The position numbers were made by a program, and so were the translations under genes. A DNA stretch of 15,425 bases, from assembly GCA_029247985.1 (NCBI GenBank), contig JAQWKF010000116.1, forward strand, positions 1 to 15,425, given 5' to 3'. Shown here one piece after another: positions 1-6,484 of the stretch (its first letter is position 1; the number at the start of each line of letters is the position of its first letter). The notes beneath the pieces are model-generated. The model was not told the origin of the DNA. It did not search any database and worked only from the letters and a program-made list of their open reading frames with translations. Origin of the DNA: Flavobacteriaceae bacterium (GTDB lineage: Bacteria > Bacteroidota > Bacteroidia > Flavobacteriales > Flavobacteriaceae).

Positions 1-13
1 TTTTAAAATGGGC

Positions 14-43
14 TTTCAGAAACAAAAAAAGAGGTTATATTTG
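14..43 (+). promoter_or_regulatory. Promoter of the serine tRNA
   Basis: A Bacteroidetes-type promoter lies just upstream of the tRNA. The -7 box TATATTTG (36-43) fits the consensus TAnnTTTG exactly. A weaker -33-like TTTC (14-17) lies 18 bases upstream of it. Transcription would start about 5-9 bases after the -7 box, close to the mature tRNA 5' end at 52. The assignment is by consensus only. Confidence 0.55.
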
Positions 44-51
44 CACCCGTT

Positions 52-136
52 GGAGAAATGGCAGAGTGGTCGAATGCGGCAGTCTTGAAAACTGTTGAGG
101 GTCACACCTCCGGGGGTTCGAATCCCTCTTTCTCCG
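52..136 (+). tRNA. tRNA-Ser (anticodon UGA)
   Basis: A class II tRNA cloverleaf can be folded by eye. The acceptor stem pairs GGAGAAA (52-58) with TTTCTCC (129-135), and the discriminator is G136. The anticodon stem 79-83/91-95 holds a 7-base loop with anticodon TGA (86-88), which reads UCA serine codons. A long variable arm built on GAGG...CCTC follows, as expected for serine. The T arm is GGGGG-TTCGAAT-CCCTC (112-128). The CCA end is not encoded (CTA follows G136), so it must be added after transcription. It is a single-gene transcript with its own promoter and terminator. Confidence 0.97.
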
Positions 137-144
137 CTAAAGAT

Positions 145-172
145 AACCCACAACTCCGGTTGTGGGTTTTTT
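145..172 (+). terminator. Rho-independent terminator after tRNA-Ser
   Basis: A perfect 10-bp stem, AACCCACAAC (145-154) with GTTGTGGGTT (159-168), closes a TCCG tetraloop. The T run continues to 172. It begins 8 bases after the tRNA end and should release the tRNA transcript before the next gene. It is the clearest intrinsic terminator in the window. Confidence 0.92.
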
Positions 173-271
173 GATTTAATTATTTTCAATCATGAGCTAC
201 CCTAAAAACAATAAAACCAAAAAACAAGCTGCCCAACGGTCAGGGCTAACATCGAGCTATATATAATAGCC

Positions 272-279
272 TACATTTG
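272..279 (+). promoter_or_regulatory. -7 box upstream of the DoxX-like pair
   Basis: TACATTTG fits TAnnTTTG exactly and ends only 4 bases before the ATG at 284. No convincing -33 TTTG lies about 19 bases further upstream. If it is used, transcription would start at or within a few bases of the ATG, giving a leaderless or nearly leaderless mRNA. Confidence 0.5.
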
Positions 280-283
280 CAGC

Positions 284-619
284 ATGATTAAAAGAACCAT
301 TATTTTCTTTTGCGGCTTTTCGCATCTATTCTACGGCGTAATTGCAATCCTCCATCCTTTTTATATTGCAGAGTTTACACGATACGGATTTGGCGATTAC
401 AGAGTGTCAATAGCAATCTTTCAGTCCTTATTGGGGATAGGAGTTCTTCTTGGCTTTTATTACAGTGCTATTGGGAAATATGCTGCCCTATTCCTTGTCT
501 TGCTCATGGGTGGAGCACTGGGTACAAGAATATATATTGGAGATAGTGTACTACAATCTTCACCTGCTTTGGTGTACCTTATTTTAAATTTGTATATATT
601 TAAATCACAAAAATCTTAG
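284..619 (+). CDS. DoxX-like small membrane protein
   Basis: The 111-residue protein is very hydrophobic, with about four predicted membrane helices (roughly residues 4-24, 42-60, 64-82 and 92-107) and no soluble domain. It aligns by eye with the next gene: E30-F..YG against E41-F..YG, and a G-D motif (86-87 against 98-99) before the last helix. That neighbour resembles the DoxX / DoxX-like family of four-helix inner-membrane proteins, so this is probably a diverged tandem paralogue. DoxX-type proteins are linked in some bacteria to redox or thiol stress, but no catalytic residue is visible here and substrate and role are unknown. The ATG at 284 is chosen because it directly follows a -7 box. 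The stop is 4 bases before the next gene, so the two are co-transcribed. Confidence 0.72.
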   Translation: MIKRTIIFFCGFSHLFYGVIAILHPFYIAEFTRYGFGDYRVSIAIFQSLLGIGVLLGFYYSAIGKYAALFLVLLMGGALGTRIYIGDSVLQSSPALVYLILNLYIFKSQKS

Positions 620-623
620 AAAA

Positions 624-1001
624 ATGAAAGTTTTACAGAAAATTTCAATGCTTACAGTTGCCGCAGTTGTTCTTAACGTATGGTTTTTTAGGTTTGGAAA
701 AGCCACCATATACCGAGGTGGCGATGCGACCAATATGGTTGAAGAATTTGCCGCATACGGCCTTAGCGAAACCATGGTCTACGTGGTTGGAGGTCTTAAA
801 ATACTAGCAGCCTTAGGTTTGTTAATTGGGTTGTTCAACAAAAAAACCATTATTCCTGCAGCTGGGCTTATGGCCGCGCTTATGGTGGGTGCGATTGCCA
901 TGCACTTTAAGGTTGGTGACGAAGCAATTAAATTCTTACCCGCTTGTATTATGTTTGTTTTGAGTTCGCTTGTTATTATGATTGACAAGAAACTTGCATA
1001 A
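624..1001 (+). CDS. DoxX-like family membrane protein
   Basis: The protein is 125 residues long with four predicted membrane helices (about 5-23, 50-70, 77-95 and 104-120). The layout is that of DoxX-like proteins: a first helix followed by an FRFGK stretch, a polar loop with a GGD motif and EEF..YGLS before helix 2, and a short VGDE loop before the last helix. No metal or thiol motif is visible beyond single cysteines, so only membrane location can be stated with confidence. It starts 4 bases after the upstream paralogue and probably ends the two-gene unit. Convergent genes end on either side of the 121-bp gap 1002-1122, where I see no intrinsic terminator or other clear element. Confidence 0.78.
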   Translation: MKVLQKISMLTVAAVVLNVWFFRFGKATIYRGGDATNMVEEFAAYGLSETMVYVVGGLKILAALGLLIGLFNKKTIIPAAGLMAALMVGAIAMHFKVGDEAIKFLPACIMFVLSSLVIMIDKKLA

Positions 1002-1122
1002 AGCTAAAACATAAGGCGCTGTTCGATTTTGATCCTTTTTCCAAAATTCCAGCAGCAATTCCTTGATTAATTTAAAAAAATCCAAACCCTTGTAAGGCAT
1101 TTACCCGTTAATAAAGCTAAGC

Positions 1123-1452
1123 TTAGTGCTTTGAAACGGTTCTGTACAAACAACAAGCGGGCAACGCATTGTAAGCCTCTTCAGTAGCTACGATGCTATC
1201 CGCATCATGACCTACATCAGCTATGTTTTTAGCCACACTTTTAGGACTGGTTTTTTTAGCATTATAAATTAGCGTAAGCTGTTGACTTTCAGCTGTCCAA
1301 TTGGCATATTTTACCCCTTTTGTTTTCAAAGCAGTTTTTTCTATGCGCATTTTACACATATTACAATTGCCAAAAACTTCTATATTTTCTTTTTGTGTTT
1401 GCGCTACTGCGATTGTAGCAAAAAACAACATACTTATTAATTTGATATTCAT
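1123..1452 (-). CDS. Secreted HMA-domain metal-binding protein
   Basis: The protein is 109 residues. A signal peptide (about 1-18, ending IAVAQ) precedes a single heavy-metal-associated domain of the ferredoxin-like fold. The metal loop is GNCNMCK, with C30 and C33 in the CxxC arrangement used by Cu(I) chaperones and P-type ATPase domains. A conserved-looking tail follows: GHDAD (81-85) and a second cysteine pair C100-C101. Unlike cytosolic CopZ-type chaperones, it is exported, so it would act in the periplasm or outside the cell. It starts 9 bases after the TonB receptor stop and is the last gene of that operon, which suggests a partner that receives or presents metal for the receptor. Copper is the likely metal; zinc or another soft metal cannot be excluded. 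Confidence 0.85.
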   Translation of the reverse strand: MNIKLISMLFFATIAVAQTQKENIEVFGNCNMCKMRIEKTALKTKGVKYANWTAESQQLTLIYNAKKTSPKSVAKNIADVGHDADSIVATEEAYNALPACCLYRTVSKH

Positions 1453-1461
1453 AGTACTAAT

Positions 1462-3690
1462 TTAAAGGTTAAAACGAAATCCAGCATAGAGCATTCCGCC
1501 AAAAACAGGAGCATACAACTGACTGCTATCAAATGCTGCGCCAAACGGGTCATCAGATGATAAAATAGCATCTGTCTGTTTGACATCAAGTAGGTTTTCA
1601 GCACCGACATACACAGAGAACTGATTTGAAAATTGACGTGTTAATTGCATACTTAACAGTGAAAAACCTGCTGCAAAATTTGAAGGTGTGGTAAAAGATG
1701 CCACTTGTCGTTGCTTGCCAACACGGTGAAGCGTTATATCAGCACGCCATTGCTTACCCTCCTCTAAAACAGAATTATACCCCACAAAAGCAAACCAACG
1801 ATTTTCAGCTTGCAACGGAACCCGCTTAAGTCCAGATCTGTACTCCGTTTTTATATCAAATGCTTTATAGGCAAAGCGAAGGTCTATGTGATCATTCAAA
1901 GATGTATTTACAGAGAGTTGTATGCTTTGGGCATGGCTTTTGCCGTCAAGGTTATAGAAAGATATCGCACCTGGCGTTTCCCAGTCTACCACTACCCTAT
2001 TTACAAACTGAGTTCGGTAAACATCTAAAATTAAATCAAAAGGTCTATCCACAAGCATAACTTTTTGAATCCAGCTCAGTCCATAATTCCAAGCCCGCTC
2101 TGGCAACAAACCGTACATGGGCTGTGTAGGTTGTGCAAGGAACAATTTCCGCTGACTACCCAAAAACTTTTGATTTTCAGCAAATATGCTAGCGATGCGC
2201 CTTCCTGCTCCTGCAGAAATACGCAACACAGATTTGTCATCGAAGAAAGCATGACGCAAATGAATACGAGGTGTAACAAAAGTGCCCATAACATTATGGT
2301 GGTCAACTCTTGCCCCAATAATTGCATTAAAACCTGCTGTGCCATCGTAATTATATTCAAAAAAAGCACCCAAATTGGTTTCATTTCTAGTAATATCTGT
2401 GGTTAAAATGGTTTCGTCATAAACATCCACCATATGCTGTAAACCGATCTTAAATTTATGAAGTGTATTGCTCAAAATAGATTGATAAACCAGATGATGG
2501 AAAAAGCTGGAATAGCTAACGCTGTAGTTCTTGTTACCAAAATATGCCACTTGTTTGTGGTGGCTTATAGCCGATTGAAAACCAACACTCCTATATGGAA
2601 TTTCTGGGTCTACATAGCCTGTTTTGAGGTTAAACTCCCATATATCAGTATCGAGTTCACCACCCCAATATTGACTTTTGGATTTGTGCAAATCGGGAAC
2701 ATACGCCAATTCACCTATTTGCTTTGAATCTGTTAACGCCTTAAAGCTGGCAAAAGCAGCCCAACCCTTTTCAGGGTCAATATACTGCCAACGACTCAAC
2801 ACATTAAGTTGCTCAGAAAGGGGTGCATCTAGAAAACCATCGTTGTTATTATCTGTTAGTTGCGCGCGTTTATTGGCATGTACAAAAAGGGAAGTTGCCC
2901 ATTTAGAAGACAAGTCATATTTGCCTTGTAGGTTAATTTCTGTTCTTCCATTTGCAGAACGATACCCATTTACAAACAAGGGCGGTGCCGTTAAAGGCTT
3001 GATGAGTTCCGCGTTGATTTGACCAGAAATACTCTCATATCCGCTGCTTACGGCGCCTGCTCCCTTTGTGATTTGAATACTTTCAACCCAAGTGCCGGGT
3101 GTAAAACTTAGTCCAAAAGTTTGGTTGCTACCCCTCAAATTTGGAATGTTCTCCTGCGTAAATAAAATATATGGACTTGTAAGTCCCAACATTTGAATTT
3201 GCTTATTTCCTGTCAAGGCATCGGCAAAGTTGACATCAATAGAGGGATTGGTCTCAAAACTTTCTGAGAGATTACAACAGGCTGCTTTGAGCAATTCGGC
3301 ACTCCCAATGATGCTTACGTTTTTGGGCGTAAAAACAGCCCGCTGCAGTGCTTTCCTGCGTTGTGATACCGTCACTTCATTTAGAGCAGCGGAAGTATCA
3401 GAAATTAAAATTACTTCAATGGGCTTGTCAAAACCAGAAGTTAATTTGATTGTTTTAAAGCCTAAGTAAGAAATTACTAACACCGTGTTTTCAGGGCTTT
3501 GGACTAAAGAAAAATAGCCGTCATCGTTACTAACAGTACCAGAAGTTGAGTTTTCCCAATACACGCTAGCGCCAACAAGTGGCGATTGAATGTTGTTTTC
3601 TTTGCTGTATATAGAGCCTGAAACCTGATACTGGGCGCTAACAACACCTAAAAAAAACACATAAAAGAGTACTAAATAAGATTTTAACAT
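1462..3690 (-). CDS. TonB-dependent outer-membrane receptor
   Basis: This is a 742-residue outer-membrane receptor. In order it has a signal peptide (about 1-19), an N-terminal carboxypeptidase-regulatory-like beta domain (about 21-100), a TonB-box-like EVTV (105-108), a plug domain (about 110-235) and a 22-strand-type barrel to the C-terminus, which ends in aromatic-rich GFRFNL as outer-membrane barrels do. The plug has the stretch LLKAACCNLSESF with adjacent cysteines C138-C139, unusual in an outer-membrane plug and a possible soft-metal site. It lacks SusC-type length and has no SusD partner, so glycan uptake is unlikely. A cysteine-pair protein upstream and an HMA protein downstream in the same operon point to metal (copper-like) import or handling. 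The substrate is inferred from context and cysteines only. Confidence 0.9.
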   Translation of the reverse strand: MLKSYLVLFYVFFLGVVSAQYQVSGSIYSKENNIQSPLVGASVYWENSTSGTVSNDDGYFSLVQSPENTVLVISYLGFKTIKLTSGFDKPIEVILISDTSAALNEVTVSQRRKALQRAVFTPKNVSIIGSAELLKAACCNLSESFETNPSIDVNFADALTGNKQIQMLGLTSPYILFTQENIPNLRGSNQTFGLSFTPGTWVESIQITKGAGAVSSGYESISGQINAELIKPLTAPPLFVNGYRSANGRTEINLQGKYDLSSKWATSLFVHANKRAQLTDNNNDGFLDAPLSEQLNVLSRWQYIDPEKGWAAFASFKALTDSKQIGELAYVPDLHKSKSQYWGGELDTDIWEFNLKTGYVDPEIPYRSVGFQSAISHHKQVAYFGNKNYSVSYSSFFHHLVYQSILSNTLHKFKIGLQHMVDVYDETILTTDITRNETNLGAFFEYNYDGTAGFNAIIGARVDHHNVMGTFVTPRIHLRHAFFDDKSVLRISAGAGRRIASIFAENQKFLGSQRKLFLAQPTQPMYGLLPERAWNYGLSWIQKVMLVDRPFDLILDVYRTQFVNRVVVDWETPGAISFYNLDGKSHAQSIQLSVNTSLNDHIDLRFAYKAFDIKTEYRSGLKRVPLQAENRWFAFVGYNSVLEEGKQWRADITLHRVGKQRQVASFTTPSNFAAGFSLLSMQLTRQFSNQFSVYVGAENLLDVKQTDAILSSDDPFGAAFDSSQLYAPVFGGMLYAGFRFNL

Positions 3691-3738
3691 GATAAATAAT
3701 TTAATGAAACAAACAATTTTATAGCATTGTTTGCTGCA

Positions 3739-4125
3739 TCAAATCAAATATTGCGCATAGAGTGTTTGTAAGTCTCTCTTTGAGAGCCTAGGTGGCGGCC
3801 GAGTAATATGCTGATGAAGACGATCCTTTAAGACAACAACAACTTCCGATGCTTCATATATAACAGCAAAGTATGTGGGTAACATAATTGCTATACTGTT
3901 GTCGTTTAGAACCGTATCATTTAATTGCGTATCAAATGAAGACAATTCACAACAAATTCCACGGACCACAGGTCCAGGGTGCTCTTTTTTCTTACAACAA
4001 GTGGAAATTTCCTTATTTACAGAAGCAGCGACAAATTGATTGTGGCAAAAATGCAGCATAAAGCTGCTTTCCGTAGATAGAAATAGCGTAAATAAAGCCA
4101 ATAAAAGAGCAATACGGCCTTTCAT
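3739..4125 (-). CDS. Small exported HYC_CC_PP-type protein
   Basis: The protein has 128 residues with an N-terminal hydrophobic segment (about 4-19), probably a signal peptide or anchor. The ordered motifs are HFC (25-27), CC (43-44) in a lysine-rich stretch, CC (58-59) and PPP (110-112) near a C-terminus ending LYAQYLI. This order fits the small Bacteroidetes family that databases name HYC_CC_PP after those residues; here the first motif reads HFC. The family's biochemical role is not known to me. Five periplasmic cysteines, four of them in two adjacent pairs, suggest soft-metal binding or disulfide chemistry. It lies 13 bases after the regulator's stop and 48 bases before the TonB receptor start. 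That gap holds an 8-bp inverted repeat (3710-3717/3726-3733). Confidence 0.75.
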   Translation of the reverse strand: MKGRIALLLALFTLFLSTESSFMLHFCHNQFVAASVNKEISTCCKKKEHPGPVVRGICCELSSFDTQLNDTVLNDNSIAIMLPTYFAVIYEASEVVVVLKDRLHQHITRPPPRLSKRDLQTLYAQYLI

Positions 4126-4138
4126 AAGTTGTTGTTAA

Positions 4139-4552
4139 TCAAGACAAAGTTAGGGATTTAATCGTTTGACCGTTTAGAATGTCTAGTGTTCTGTCACGGA
4201 CTTGCTCAAAAACGCCTTTGATTTCACATGACTCCTCTTCACATTCGTCACATTTGCGGTAGTAATTAAGCGAAACGCAAGGCAGCATGGCTATGGGCCC
4301 GTCTATGATTCGCATTACTTCCGTCAGGCTAATATCTTCGGCAGCTCGCAGCAATCTAAAGCCTCCGTCCTTACCCCGTTTGCTCTCCAAAATGCGGTTG
4401 TTACGTAATTCTCGTAAAATTATTTCCAAAAATTTACGTGGTATTTGCTGTTCATGAGCAATATCGGATGTCATGACGGGCTTGTCATCTTGCTCATTAT
4501 TAGCGATATGCACCAAAGCCCTAATTGCATATTTACATTTATTTGAAATCAT
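4139..4552 (-). CDS. Rrf2-family transcriptional regulator
   Basis: This is a 137-residue winged-helix DNA-binding protein of the Rrf2 family (relatives: IscR, NsrR, CymR). The N-terminus MISNKCKYAIRAL is the usual family start. A helix-turn-helix follows (about 26-50) with a wing containing KRGKDGGFRL (58-67). Cysteines C92, C101, C104 and C109 sit where Fe-S members carry cluster ligands, but the spacing (C-x8-C-x2-C-x4-C) is not that of IscR. The start at 4552 is preferred over an in-frame ATG at 4618, because the extra 22 residues are hydrophobic and non-family and because a perfect -7 box lies between them. The divergent position next to the sulfate-reduction operon suggests it senses sulfur, cysteine or Fe-S status. 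The metal-type genes follow on the same strand. Confidence 0.88.
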   Translation of the reverse strand: MISNKCKYAIRALVHIANNEQDDKPVMTSDIAHEQQIPRKFLEIILRELRNNRILESKRGKDGGFRLLRAAEDISLTEVMRIIDGPIAMLPCVSLNYYRKCDECEEESCEIKGVFEQVRDRTLDILNGQTIKSLTLS

Positions 4553-4555
4553 ATT

Positions 4556-4563
4556 CAAAGTTA
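4556..4563 (-). promoter_or_regulatory. -7 box of the Rrf2 regulator gene
   Basis: On the minus strand, TAACTTTG fits TAnnTTTG exactly and ends 3 bases before the ATG at 4552. Initiation would then fall at or very near the start codon, so the mRNA is probably leaderless. This supports the shorter regulator reading frame. No TTTG is present at the -33 distance. Confidence 0.5.
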
Positions 4564-4606
4564 AAAAAATAAATAATATATATCCTATCTGTTTAGTAGT
4601 ATTTGT

Positions 4607-4614
4607 TATATTTG
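4607..4614 (+). promoter_or_regulatory. -7 box of the sulfate-reduction operon
   Basis: TATATTTG fits TAnnTTTG exactly and lies 20 bases before the ATG of the first operon gene. No clear TTTG lies at the -33 distance. That zone instead carries an imperfect dyad, TCCTA-N6-TAGTA (4583-4598), also placed for the divergent promoter, so an activator-assisted or regulated promoter is plausible. Confidence 0.5.
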
Positions 4615-4634
4615 TCAACCAATCTTAAAGTAAT

Positions 4635-4889
4635 ATGTTAGTAGAACAACTATTTATATCGGAAAAAAAGAAGAGGGCATCTAAATCTAAAGAAGGATGG
4701 TCTCGTTCGCTAATAAAATCTATGAGTTGGCGTATAATTGGTACGCTAGACACCATAATTATCAGCTATATTATTACAGGCGAGATCTCTTTTGCGCTCT
4801 CAATTGGAGGGATTGAATTGGTAACAAAAATGATGCTTTATGTTGGCCATGAACGCTTGTGGAACAAGATAAATTGGGGGAAAAAGTGA
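4635..4889 (+). CDS. DUF2061 membrane protein, first sulfur-operon gene
   Basis: This 84-residue protein has a basic cytoplasmic N-terminus (about 1-30, rich in K and R) and two predicted membrane helices. The DUF2061 signature is clear: SWRIIGTLDT (31-40), then YIITGE and a second helix with ELVTKMMLYVGHERLW. DUF2061 proteins have no established function. As first gene of an operon that lacks a sulfate permease, it could assist sulfate entry or tether enzymes to the membrane; both are inference. Its TGA stop overlaps the GTG start preferred for cysH (GTGA, 4886-4889). Confidence 0.88.
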   Translation: MLVEQLFISEKKKRASKSKEGWSRSLIKSMSWRIIGTLDTIIISYIITGEISFALSIGGIELVTKMMLYVGHERLWNKINWGKK

Positions 4890-5596
4890 GTCTACATAAA
4901 GTAAAAGCACTTAACGAGCTGCTGGAGGCAACAACAAGCCTTGATAAACTATTTGCTTTCCTGATTGAACAACAATTGGGACAACTTGTATTTTCCACAT
5001 CTCTGGGTCAAGAAGACCAAGTATTGACACATCATATTGGAACAAATGCATTGCCTATTTCAGTTTTTACGCTAGACACCGGGCGGTTGTTTCAAGAAAC
5101 CTATGATGTACTTGCATCTACTCAACAAAAATTTAAACTTCCCATTAAAGTATACACTCCAAATCACCAGGCCGTTTCCGAACTGGTTACTACAAAAGGA
5201 CCTAATAGCTTTTACGAATCGGTTGAAAACCGAAAAGAATGTTGTGCTGTTCGTAAAATAGAACCGCTAAAACGAGCTTTGAAAGGAAATGCTGTTTGGA
5301 TAACAGGGCTAAGACAAGGACAATCTCAAAACAGAGCTGACTTGGCATTTTTTGAATATGATGAAGCGTTTAACATCATCAAATTCAACCCTTTGCTATA
5401 CTGGACATTAGAAGACATAACATCGTATTTGAACCATAACAAGGTTCCGCAAAACAGCCTTCACAAAAAAGGCTTTGTCAGTATTGGATGTGCACCTTGC
5501 ACCAGAGCCATAGCACCTGGTGAAGACATACGCGCAGGAAGATGGTGGTGGGAATCCAGCAAAAAAGAATGTGGACTGCATATAACTAAATCATGA
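4886..5596 (+). CDS. cysH: Adenylylsulfate (APS) reductase, assimilatory
   Basis: The enzyme reduces activated sulfate to sulfite with thioredoxin-like electron donors in the cytoplasm. Counting from GTG 4886 it has 236 residues. Family motifs are FSTSLGQEDQ (36-45), TLDTGRLF (62-69), GLRQGQSQNR (141-150) and the C-terminal catalytic ECGLH (C229). It also has C119-C120 and C202/C205 (CAPC), the CC...CxxC set that binds a [4Fe-4S] cluster in APS-using enzymes and is absent from the E. coli PAPS reductase. With no APS kinase in the operon, APS is the likely substrate. GTG 4886 is chosen because it overlaps the DUF2061 stop and gives a family-like N-terminus; an in-frame GTG at 4859 would add 9 residues. 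Confidence 0.93.
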   Translation: MSLHKVKALNELLEATTSLDKLFAFLIEQQLGQLVFSTSLGQEDQVLTHHIGTNALPISVFTLDTGRLFQETYDVLASTQQKFKLPIKVYTPNHQAVSELVTTKGPNSFYESVENRKECCAVRKIEPLKRALKGNAVWITGLRQGQSQNRADLAFFEYDEAFNIIKFNPLLYWTLEDITSYLNHNKVPQNSLHKKGFVSIGCAPCTRAIAPGEDIRAGRWWWESSKKECGLHITKS

Positions 5597-6483
5597 GTAT
5601 ACTAAAACAATTAGAGGAAGAATCCATTTATATTATTAGAGAAGTTGCCGGGCAATTTAACAATCCCTGCCTACTGTTCTCTGGTGGAAAAGATTCCATT
5701 ACATTATTACACTTGGCGCAAAAGGCATTTGCTCCAGCCAGCATTCCGTTTCCATTGGTGCACATAGATACAGGGCATAATTTTCCCGAAACCATTGCAC
5801 TTCGTGACAAGCTCGTGGAAGAACACGGGTTGCGGCTAATTGTTGGAAGCGTTCAAAACGATATTGATGCAGGAAACGTAGTTGAGGAAAAAGGAAGACA
5901 CGCCAGCAGGAACAGCTTGCAAACCACTACCCTACTCAACACCATTGAAGAACATAAGTTTGATGCCTGTATGGGTGGCGCACGCCGTGACGAAGAAAAG
6001 GCACGTGCTAAGGAACGTGTTTTTTCTGTTCGAGATGACTTTGGTCAGTGGAATGAAAAACTACAACGGCCAGAACTTTTTGACATGCTAAACGGCATGA
6101 TACACAACGGAGAAAACGTAAGAGTTTTTCCTATTAGCAACTGGACAGAATTAGACGTTTGGCACTACATACGTCAAGAAAACTTAGAGATCCCCTCTAT
6201 CTATTATGCACACGAAAGAGAAGTATTCAAACGCGATAATCAATGGATGCCCGTATCGGACTATGTGCAAGTGGCAGAAAAGGACGAACGCAAACACACC
6301 TCAGTGCGTTTTCGAACTGTTGGTGACATGAGTTGTACGGCAGCTGTTTTATCAGAAGCAACTGAATTAGATATTATTATAGCTGAAATTGGAGGATCCA
6401 ATTTTTCAGAACGAGGCGCACGTATGGACGATAAACGTTCAGAGGGGGCGATGGAAGAACGAAAAAAAGTAGGGTATTTTTAA
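5593..6483 (+). CDS. cysD: Sulfate adenylyltransferase subunit 2
   Basis: This is the 296-residue catalytic subunit of the heterodimeric ATP sulfurylase, which makes APS from sulfate and ATP. The PP-loop SGGKDS (30-35) binds the pyrophosphate part of ATP. Other family landmarks are HIDTGHNFPE, ACMGGARRDEEKARAKER, FPISNWTELDVW and the typical C-terminus ending KKVGYF. The length matches the usual value of about 300. The ATG overlaps the cysH stop (ATGA, 5593-5596), and cysN starts one base after the stop. It requires the CysN GTPase as partner. Confidence 0.97.
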   Translation: MSILKQLEEESIYIIREVAGQFNNPCLLFSGGKDSITLLHLAQKAFAPASIPFPLVHIDTGHNFPETIALRDKLVEEHGLRLIVGSVQNDIDAGNVVEEKGRHASRNSLQTTTLLNTIEEHKFDACMGGARRDEEKARAKERVFSVRDDFGQWNEKLQRPELFDMLNGMIHNGENVRVFPISNWTELDVWHYIRQENLEIPSIYYAHEREVFKRDNQWMPVSDYVQVAEKDERKHTSVRFRTVGDMSCTAAVLSEATELDIIIAEIGGSNFSERGARMDDKRSEGAMEERKKVGYF

Positions 6484-6484
6484 T

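Noticed and set aside
192..266. 24-codon lysine-rich open frame between the tRNA terminator and the first DoxX-like gene
   Set aside because: It has an ATG and stop, but no promoter, ribosome-binding site or recognisable motif supports it; frames this short arise by chance.
52..283. tRNA-Ser as an attachment site of an integrated element
   Set aside because: No integrase, no direct repeat of the tRNA 3' end and no phage or plasmid genes are present; the downstream genes look like ordinary chromosome.
1113..1132. AAAGC...GCTTT inverted repeat with inner CTAAGCTTAG as a bidirectional terminator
   Set aside because: The stem is only 5 bp, overlaps the HMA gene stop, and has no T run on either strand.
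2065..2406. Open frames of about 70-115 codons opposite the TonB receptor
   Set aside because: They lack family motifs and lie wholly antisense to a clearly conserved barrel protein; they are shadow frames.
4553..4618. Longer Rrf2 start at ATG 4618 adding 22 residues
   Set aside because: The extension is hydrophobic and unlike the family, and it spans the gene's own -7 box; MISNKCKYAIRAL at 4552 is the normal N-terminus.
4859..5596. CysH as a PAPS reductase, or starting at GTG 4859
   Set aside because: The CC...CxxC cluster set and absence of APS kinase favour APS as substrate; GTG 4886 overlaps the upstream stop like the other junctions. The longer start is not impossible.
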